DNA of 64,000 nucleotides from JAGQPD01 sp020426865 (GTDB taxonomy: Bacteria; Planctomycetota; Planctomycetia; Pirellulales; Pirellulaceae), in contig JAWKTN010000011.1 of the NCBI GenBank assembly GCA_041399065.1, positions 1-64,000 of the forward strand, given 5' to 3'. Each line of letters opens with the position of its first letter. Positions within the stretch are counted from its first letter, which is position 1. The position numbers and the translations under genes were made by a program. Positions 45,083 to 53,000 of this stretch are shown in pieces. The notes below the pieces were generated by a model that saw only the letters and a list, made by a program, of their open reading frames with translations, had not been told where the DNA came from and ran no database searches.

Positions 45083-45475
45083 TTACGAAATCGGTTCGTG
45101 AAAGTAATAGCATAGTCCATCGGGCGCCACAACGAAAAACACCTGCAGTCGATTCCCATCGCGTTGGTCGACTCGCCAGTTTCCGATCTGCACGCCCGTC
45201 GCTTCGAATTCCTGACGCAATTGGGCGATGCCTGTCACGAGTATCGCCGCCCCATCCTGTGCCGCATCGTTGCCATTGACTGCGAAACCAATTCGAATCC
45301 CATCGCGTTCCATGATCACCGACGGTAAAGGCTGCGCATGACGCTCGACCTCCTCCATCCCAAAATGTCGTGCATACCACTGGGAAGCCACATCGAGATC
45401 GGTAACTGGAAGAGCCAAGACGTCTTTCTGGTACGGAAATGCGGCTTGGAATTTCGGTTTCGCGGGGGTAGTCAT
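45083..45475 (-). CDS. VOC/glyoxalase-fold protein
   Basis: About 130 residues, a single vicinal-oxygen-chelate domain made of two beta-alpha-beta-beta-beta modules: VLALPVTDLDVASQWYARHFGMEE at the start and VFFVVAPDGLCYYFHEP at the end. The fold is used by glyoxalases, dioxygenases and resistance proteins, and no specific substrate is evident. The ATG at 45475 was chosen because the longer frame overlaps the peptidase gene in another frame. It lies 20 bases downstream of the peptidase stop and 36 bases upstream of the HD-domain gene. Confidence 0.8.
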   Translation of the reverse strand: MTTPAKPKFQAAFPYQKDVLALPVTDLDVASQWYARHFGMEEVERHAQPLPSVIMERDGIRIGFAVNGNDAAQDGAAILVTGIAQLRQEFEATGVQIGNWRVDQRDGNRLQVFFVVAPDGLCYYFHEPIS

Positions 45476-45495
45476 GTTTCGGCGTTTTGCCACGC

Positions 45496-47796
45496 TTAGA
45501 GGTTGTTGTGCAAGTAATTTGTCATCAATTGCCTGAGATGGTACGTCGTGCCATCCCCCTCGGAGATCGAATGCGAGCGATTGGGATAGGCCATCATCGT
45601 GAACGGTTTTTTGTGCTTGATCAACGCATTGATCAACGTCTCGGTCCCTTGATAATGACAATTGTCGTCGCCCGTACCGTGGATCAGCAGCAGGTTCCCC
45701 TGCAGCTGGTTTGCAAAGTTGATCGCCGATCCTTGGAGGTAGCCTTCTACGTTGTCGTCGGGCAACCCCATGTACCGTTCTTGATAGATTGTATCGTAGA
45801 ATCGCTGGTTTGGGACTGGGGCTACGGAGATGCCGGCCTTGTAAAGCTCGGGGTACTTCAGCATTGCGTTGAGCGTCATCGATCCGCCGCCGCTCCACCC
45901 CCACACTCCGACTCGGGTGGGATCCAGATACGGCCGGTCTTTCAATACTTGCCGAACGGCAGATGCCTGATCACCGGGGGCCAAGATTCCGACTTGCCGA
46001 TAAATTGACTTGCGCCACTGACGACCACGAGGCACATTCGTGCCGCGGTTGTCGAAGCTCATCACCACGTACCCTTGTTGTGCCAACATCCAATGCCACA
46101 ACTGGCCATTGCCCCCCCATTGATCGCGGACCGTCGACCCCGCCGGCTCACCATAAACGTAAACCAACAGCGGATACTTTTTTGCTGATGTTGTCTCGTC
46201 TTGCGATGGCCTCACGTCTATTGCGGTTGGCAGCGAGGCTGCCAGATCGGGTGGCAGGATAGCCCAGGCGTCAAGCGACGTGGTAGTGTCAATTGGAACT
46301 TGAAAAAACTCTACCCGCGGTTGCTTGAGCTCCTTGAGTTGCTTGCGAAGCTCGTCGTTACGTTCCAGCATCCGCACCGGACGATGACGCGGGAGCCGGA
46401 CGAGATTGATGACAGGAGGCCGTGAAGCGGATGAACGGCGATGGATTGCTAGACGTCCGTTCGGCGAAATCGAGTACGTATGCGTGCCCGTTGCCTTGGC
46501 GGGCGTCACGCGGCGCAAGTTTTCCCCACGGAAGTCGACACAATAGAGATAACGCTGAGTTGCATTGTCCGGCGATGCCGTGAAATAGATGATCTCGCGC
46601 TCAACGTCAATTCCATCAATCTTCTCGACGTCGAACCGGCCATCGGTCAGTAACCGCTGCTGGCCAGTGGGCACGTCCACCGCATACAAGTGACGCCAAC
46701 CATCCTTCTCGCTCGTCCAAATCAACCGCTGGCCTTCGACCAACCACGGCAATTCATCGACGACGTCGACCCACGCATCGTCGCGGTCTTCCAGTACCGT
46801 TCGCAACTGGCCGCTCGCGGTGTCGTATGCCAACAACCGATTCTCATTCTGCAGCCGGTTCAGCTGCTGCAATAACACGACTGTCGAATCCGGGATCCAT
46901 TCCAGATAGGCTACATAGGTATTGCGCGGATCACCTTCCAGCGGGACAAGGTCCACGTCACCGGAATCGATATCGACGATGCCAATGCGACACGCTGCGT
47001 TCGTCTGCCCGCTTTTAGGATAGGCGAATTGCTTCAGATCCTGGTACAAGCCATTCGTATTGTCAACCAACGTAAACGTGCGAACACCGGAGGTATCGAG
47101 TTGCCAAAAGGCGATCTTTTTTCCGTTCGGGCTGAACCGAAAACCGTCGAGCAATCCGAACTCCTCCTCGTACACCCAGTCGAACGTGCCATTGCGGATC
47201 TGCGGTGGCGAGTTGGTGAGTGGTTGGATCGTGTGGTCGAGAAGACTCTCGAGATAGATGTTGCCGTTGCGTACGTAGGCGACCGCGCGTCCGTCAGGGG
47301 AAAACTTGGCCCGCATCAAACTGGCGTCGCTTGCATCCGACCCACCCAGTTGAATCAGCTCATGGGCGGCTCGGTCCAGTACCCAATAGTCGCCGCGACT
47401 GCGATGCCGCCAGACTCGCTGGGAATTGGTGTAGATCAGGATCCTGGCCTGATGACGATCGAAGCTATAGCCGTCGATGGCGAGTGGCTTGTCGCTGTCA
47501 CGCGGTACGAGGTCAGCGGCATCGACGACGATCTTTTCCTCGCCCGTACGCGCGTCGACGAAAACGATGTTCTGACCGCTTCCGCCGTTTTCATTTTTCT
47601 TTGTTTGATACCATCCCGTGCCATCTTCCGCCCACTTGCCCCCGGCGTCTTTTGCGGAAAACTCGCCCGCTTCATAAATGCGGTCCAAATCCAGTAGCTC
47701 CGGCTCACTGCCGATAGTATACAGATGTACACTTATAGCAGCCCAGAGTGAGAGGGCGGTGCGGATCCAAGGGAGAGCTGGGGGGCGGAAAGTCAT
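45496..47796 (-). CDS. Dipeptidyl-peptidase-IV-like S9 peptidase
   Basis: 766 residues. An N-terminal signal-like segment (IRTALSLWAAISVHLYTI) precedes an eight-bladed propeller (DPPIV N domain; for example FSPDGRAVAYVRNGNIYLES and FRFSPNGKKIAFWQLDTSG). The C-terminal alpha/beta-hydrolase carries the catalytic triad. Ser is in GVWGWSGGGSMTL (about 635), Asp in LIHGTGDDNCHYQGTE (about 708) and His in PNRSHSISEG (about 740). Such enzymes remove X-Pro or X-Ala dipeptides and are usually periplasmic or outer-membrane in Gram-negative-like bacteria. The length is standard. The glyoxalase-fold and HD-domain genes follow at short intervals and may share its transcript. Confidence 0.92.
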   Translation of the reverse strand: MTFRPPALPWIRTALSLWAAISVHLYTIGSEPELLDLDRIYEAGEFSAKDAGGKWAEDGTGWYQTKKNENGGSGQNIVFVDARTGEEKIVVDAADLVPRDSDKPLAIDGYSFDRHQARILIYTNSQRVWRHRSRGDYWVLDRAAHELIQLGGSDASDASLMRAKFSPDGRAVAYVRNGNIYLESLLDHTIQPLTNSPPQIRNGTFDWVYEEEFGLLDGFRFSPNGKKIAFWQLDTSGVRTFTLVDNTNGLYQDLKQFAYPKSGQTNAACRIGIVDIDSGDVDLVPLEGDPRNTYVAYLEWIPDSTVVLLQQLNRLQNENRLLAYDTASGQLRTVLEDRDDAWVDVVDELPWLVEGQRLIWTSEKDGWRHLYAVDVPTGQQRLLTDGRFDVEKIDGIDVEREIIYFTASPDNATQRYLYCVDFRGENLRRVTPAKATGTHTYSISPNGRLAIHRRSSASRPPVINLVRLPRHRPVRMLERNDELRKQLKELKQPRVEFFQVPIDTTTSLDAWAILPPDLAASLPTAIDVRPSQDETTSAKKYPLLVYVYGEPAGSTVRDQWGGNGQLWHWMLAQQGYVVMSFDNRGTNVPRGRQWRKSIYRQVGILAPGDQASAVRQVLKDRPYLDPTRVGVWGWSGGGSMTLNAMLKYPELYKAGISVAPVPNQRFYDTIYQERYMGLPDDNVEGYLQGSAINFANQLQGNLLLIHGTGDDNCHYQGTETLINALIKHKKPFTMMAYPNRSHSISEGDGTTYHLRQLMTNYLHNNL

Positions 47797-47922
47797 GGGC
47801 TGTACGTTGCGAGATCAGTTCAATTGGCAGAAATGTCTCGTCAAGTATAGCTCGCCACCACCGGCAGTTCCATGACAAAACGCCCCGGCTGCCGCGTGCT
47901 GTGTGACGCGGAAACGGATTGG

Positions 47923-49446
47923 TCAATCGACGCGGCCGGGCGGCCGCTCGCCGTTCCCTTTCTTGCCTTGATCGCCGAGGTCGTCGCGCATGGCGTCGGC
48001 CAATTCCTGGAGGCGGGCGACGACGTCTGGATGCTGTTGCTTGACGTCGATCGATTCGCCGATGTCCGATTGCAGGTCGAACAATTCCAATTCGATCTTG
48101 GCTTGACTGTACGGCGCAGGACGACCGTCCTTACCACCGGGGCGGCCCGCCAGTGTCCGGTAACCGTGCGGGAAATGCAGCTTCCACTGACCGCTGCGGA
48201 CCGCCTGCAATTGCTCGCCATAATAACAGTAATAGACATCGTGCGGCGATTCGGCGCCTGCCTGGCCAGACATCAACGGCCAGATATCCAGGCCGTCGAT
48301 CTTCTGTCGTGGCAATTCCGCACCAATCAGCTTGGCCACTGTCGGCAAGATGTCGATGGTTGCGGCAACTTCGTGACACTCTGTGCCGGCAGGGATCTTG
48401 CCTGGCCAGCGCATGATGCAGGGCGTGCGGCAGCCGCCATCGAACATCGTCCCTTTCGCCTCTCGTAGCGGGCCAGCCGACCCCGCGTGATTGCCATAGC
48501 TGATCCAAGGGCCATTGTCGGTCGTAAAGATGACTAGCGTATTGTCATCCAGTCCGTTGTCGCGGATCGCTCGCAAGATCTCGCCCACCGACCAGTCGAT
48601 CTCCATGATCACGTCGCCGTACATCCCTTGTTCGCTCTTACCCTTGAACTTGTCTGAAACGAACAATGGTACATGCGGCATCGAATGGGGGACATAAAGG
48701 AAAAATGGTTGATCCTTGTTTCGCCCAATAAAATCGACGGCATGTTCGGTATACCACGTAGTCAATTGAGCTTGATGCTCGCCCGTCACTTCGGGAATCT
48801 TGATGTCGTTGCCCTCAATCAACGGCAAGTCCGGATAGCCCTGTTTGCGTTTGGCGGAATCGGCGGGGAGATCCACGTAATCGGGATGCCGTGGCCACAT
48901 GTCGTTGGAATAGGGCAAACCGAAATACTCGTCGAAACCGTGTTGCAGCGGTAAGAACTGGGGATGATGCCCTAAATGCCACTTGCCATAAATCGCGGTC
49001 GCGTATCCGCGCGACTTGCAGACTTCAGCGATCGTTGTCTCCGCAGCGGAAATGCCGATCCTGGAATTCGGACCCAACGCCCCGAGAATTCCAACGCGAT
49101 TGGAATAGCAACCAGTCATCAGTGCGGCACGCGAAGCGGAACAGACCGCCTGAGACACATACCAGTCCGTGAACCGCATCCCTTCACCCGCCATCCGGTC
49201 CAGATTCGGCGTGGTAAAGCCTGTAGCACCGAACACGCCAACATCGGCGTATCCTTGATCGTCGGTAAAAATGATCACAATGTTCGGCGGGCGATCCTCC
49301 GCTACCGCAATTGGGACCAACTGCATGACAAAACAAACCATGACCAACGGTGCGAACGTCCAACTCGCGAGGAATTGCCTGGATGAGTGCGGCATGCATA
49401 ACGGCGGCATGGGTGGATCCTGTTTCCGCTGGCCTGGGGATGTCAT
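47923..49446 (-). CDS. Secreted sulfatase (arylsulfatase A-like)
   Basis: About 507 residues. The signal peptide (FAPLVMVCFVMQLVPIAVA) is followed by PPNIVIIFTDDQGYADVG with the metal-binding Asp pair. CSASRAALMTG contains the formylglycine motif (Cys102). Other site residues are in YGKWHLGHHPQFLPL and IFTTDNGPW. The sequence resembles arylsulfatase A/N-acetylgalactosamine-6-sulfatase relatives. The ATG at 49446 is preferred over one 93 bases upstream because AGAGGAA lies about ten bases before it. The active site is complete. It is the second sulfatase in the window; the substrate is not predictable. Confidence 0.92.
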   Translation of the reverse strand: MTSPGQRKQDPPMPPLCMPHSSRQFLASWTFAPLVMVCFVMQLVPIAVAEDRPPNIVIIFTDDQGYADVGVFGATGFTTPNLDRMAGEGMRFTDWYVSQAVCSASRAALMTGCYSNRVGILGALGPNSRIGISAAETTIAEVCKSRGYATAIYGKWHLGHHPQFLPLQHGFDEYFGLPYSNDMWPRHPDYVDLPADSAKRKQGYPDLPLIEGNDIKIPEVTGEHQAQLTTWYTEHAVDFIGRNKDQPFFLYVPHSMPHVPLFVSDKFKGKSEQGMYGDVIMEIDWSVGEILRAIRDNGLDDNTLVIFTTDNGPWISYGNHAGSAGPLREAKGTMFDGGCRTPCIMRWPGKIPAGTECHEVAATIDILPTVAKLIGAELPRQKIDGLDIWPLMSGQAGAESPHDVYYCYYGEQLQAVRSGQWKLHFPHGYRTLAGRPGGKDGRPAPYSQAKIELELFDLQSDIGESIDVKQQHPDVVARLQELADAMRDDLGDQGKKGNGERPPGRVD

Positions 49447-49532
49447 GATGACTGCTTCCTCTTGTCGCGAGTGATGCCTGGACAAGACCGGACCGAACCC
49501 GATCGATCTTGCTTCATAATCGATTGCGCATC

Positions 49533-49856
49533 TTAACATACATCCACCGGGATCGCACGCAAGACATGGGCGACGGCACGAAGCGATACGCTGTTACCGA
49601 GCAAGCGCCACGACTGTCGCAAACTCAAATGTTCTGGCCACACAAAGCTGTCCGGGTAACCGAGCAAGCGCAAGATCTCGCGAGGTGCGAACCGCCGAAA
49701 CCGGTCATCCATCGCCAGATACGATCCGCTTCGAACATGGGAACGCCCATACGCCGCCGTGAAACAACTGCTGATTGCTCGGCCGACTGCCGCGGCAAAG
49801 CCTCCGATCCCGCAAAACAACTCAATCGCCCGCACCGTGCTGTCGCCCCCTGGCAT
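49533..49856 (-). pseudogene. Internally deleted cytosine-C5 methyltransferase (Dnmt2-like) remnant
   Basis: 107 residues that join the two ends of a C5-methyltransferase. The N-terminus AIELFCGIGGFAAAVG is motif I (SAM binding). From residue 43 onward RSGSYLA, FRRFAPREILRLLGYPDSF and LRQSWRLLGNSVSLRAVAHV correspond to motifs IX-X. The tail resembles the Dnmt2/tRNA-Asp methyltransferase branch (FxPREI, LLGNS). Everything between is missing, including motif IV with the catalytic Pro-Cys and motif VI Glu-Asn-Val. The frame is nevertheless intact from an ATG. It must be catalytically dead; whether it is still expressed is unknown. Confidence 0.65.
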
Positions 49857-50045
49857 TGCGTTGTATATTGTCTATTTTGCGTAAAATACGCATTTACCCT
49901 TGACTTGCTAGTTGGACTATTTTAAACCGACAGGTTGGAAACTTGCGGGAAGCAGTGGGTGGCGGTCGGTAGGACGCGGTCGGTGGTGATACGTCGAGAC
50001 GCGGGTGAAAGTTGCGCTTCAAAGGCACACAAAGGGATGCAGGAT

Positions 50046-53000
50046 ATGGCACGGCAAGAGAGAAAGCAACGGATGAGTCAGCGACAGCGGATGGGAAAGC
50101 GCGGCGGGTCGATGCGTCGGGGCGGGTCGATGCGTCCCGAGCAATTGGAGCAGCGACATTTATTGACGGGCATTGTGGCCGGTGTTGCTGCCGGCGAGAC
50201 GCTTACGTTTTTGCATGGTGGTCAGGCGATCGACAAGTACGACAGTGGCTATGTGGCGGCATCGGGGTTTGCGCTTGGCGACACGAATGGCAATGGTTTG
50301 GACGAAATTTTGGTGGCGGACGTGTCGACGGGGGCGATCCGGATTTTGGATCCGACAGGATTTGAGTTAGGTTCCTTCAATGTCGGCTTCACCGCCAACG
50401 ACAAGATTGCGTCTGGCGATGTGAACAACGACGGCTTGGACGAGATCCTATTTGGCGACACTGCGGCAGGGACGATCACGGTGTTGAGCGAGGCGGGCGC
50501 GACGCTGAATACATTTGCCGGGAGTTTCGGCAACCAGGACGGACTTGTAGCGGGGGACATCAACAACGACGGTTTTGACGAGATCATCGTGATCGACGCG
50601 GCGACGGGGACTGCCGAGTTATTCAACCAGGTGGGGACCAGTCTGACGACATTTGCAACGTCATACACGGCGACTTCATGGGTGGACATAGGGGACGTGA
50701 ACGATGCTGGGGGGGAAGAGTTGGTAGTGGCGTCGAGTGCGACGGGGAACATCGTCAGCATGGACGGTACGGGCGTGCAGATTGCCACGTTTGCTGCTGG
50801 TTTTGCCGCGGGGGACAAGATTGGCGTCGGAGATGAAAACGTTAACGGACCGACTGAGATCTCGCTAGCGAGTGCGGCGACGGGGCAAGTGCAACGATTC
50901 ACATCCAACGGGACGCTGTTGGGGAGTTACGCTGCGGGATATGCGGCCGGGGACGGCTTTCTCGTTAGTGACATAAATCTGGATGCCGATGGCGACGGGT
51001 TATACGACGTCTGGGAAATCCAGGGTTACGACGCGGATGGTGACGGCGTTGTCGACGTTGACTTGCCTACGATGGGGGCTGATCCGGCGCACAAGGATTT
51101 GTATCTTGAGTTTGATTGGATGGTTGGTGACGCACCGGCGAGGAGTCAAATTCAACTATTCAAACAGGCGTTCGCGTTGGCCCCGGTCGACGCCGGTGGC
51201 ATAACCAACCCGGACGGGTTGCCCGGGATCAATCTGTGGGTGGATACGGGCGGATTGATCGACTCTGGGAGCGGGTTATTTGTAGGGGACAATTTCGGTG
51301 GCGGCAATTCGATCCCCTCGATGCCGATCGCCAATCTCGACACTGATTTTTACACTGTCAAAAATGCCAACTTCAACGCTGCGCGCCGGGCGATCTTCCG
51401 CTATGCGATCAGTGCCACGCCGGGCGGATTTGGCGGCGGCTGGGGAGAAATTGGCGGGAATGACTTCATTGAATACAACCACGACGCCGGCACAATCATG
51501 CACGAGCTGGGGCACACTTTGAACCTGCGGCATGGCGGGGACGAGAACAACAACTGCAAGCCCAACTACGTAAGTGTCATGAATTACGAGTACCAGTTTG
51601 GCATCCGCCAGAACGACGGTACGACCATCATCGACTATTCGCCGCCACGGACGGCAGCTGGTCGCGGCACAGCGCCATTGCCGACGTTGGTCGAAAACAA
51701 TTTGGACGAAACGCAAATTCTTGATCCGACCGACGGCAATAACCGCCTTTCCTATATTGATGCTAGCGGCAATCGCCGTTTTGCTCGGTTGGATCAACCC
51801 ATCGATTGGAACGGCGATGGCGACACCAATGACGTTGGGATCACGGTGAACCTCGACACGTCCGACGAGAACGGCCGACCATCGGCATGCACCAATGGAG
51901 TCACCAACGCGACGTTGACCGGTCACGATGACTGGAGCGTGATCGACATACCTTTCCGTCAGTTTGACGACCCCTTGGGAATTGCGATCAATCCCGAATT
52001 GGAGCCGATTCCGGTGTTTCCCGACGTCAGCCCGGACGCATTCGAGGAAAACGATACACTTGAGACGGCCACGATCTTGGGGTCGGAGCCGGAAATCACG
52101 CTGCGTGATTTGACGATCGATTTCACGGGCGACGTTGACTTTTACAAATACACGGCGCACGACACGGGCCGATTGATTGTCAACATGTATTTTGACGATC
52201 TCTTGGGGCTTGGCAACTTGGATCTGCGGATCGTCGACAGCGATGGTAATGAGATCGCTTTATCCGACAGCACGACCGACGACGAACAGCTGATCATCCC
52301 GGTGGTCGCGCAGGAGATGTACTTCATTCATGTATTCGGTTCCGACGAGGGAGTGAACGCGTACTCGTTGGAGATCGAAAATTTTCCGGCGCCCGTTCCG
52401 GATCCGGTCGATCTCGATCCTGCCAGCGATACGGGGATGATGAATGACGACGACGTGACGGCAGATACGACGCCACGTTTTTTGATTCAGGCCGATCTCA
52501 GTCAATTTGCCGGCATCACCATCCTCAATCCAACACAGGCCAATGCGGGTGATGTGCCGGGAGCGGCAGTGCTGGTGAATATCGTCAACACAAGTGACGG
52601 TACGGTGTCGTCATGGTTCGCTTCAGCATTGGGTACGACCGGTCATCTATTTCAATTTACGCCGGCGGCAGCATTGGCCGACGGTGTCTTTTTTGTGACG
52701 GCGGCGGTACAGATCTTCGATGGTCAGTCGATCACGCAAACCGGACGCTCACAACTGTCGGCCCCGTTGACCTTGACCATCGCCGGTGATGGGCTCGTCG
52801 TGCAACCCCCGGCGCCCGATATGTTGGAGTCAAGCGATACGGGGATGTTCAACAACGATGACGTGACGAACAAGATGTCCCCGGCATTCTCGGGCGAAAC
52901 ATTCGCCGGAGCGAAAGTGCGCGTTTTCGCTCGCAACACGGTGACCAATACGAATCAATTGGTTGGCGAAGGCGTCGCCGGAAGCGATGGATTGTGGGAA

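Noticed and set aside
49878..49890. GCGTA-AAA-TACGC inverted repeat as operator
   Set aside because: Five-base arms are too short to support a claim.
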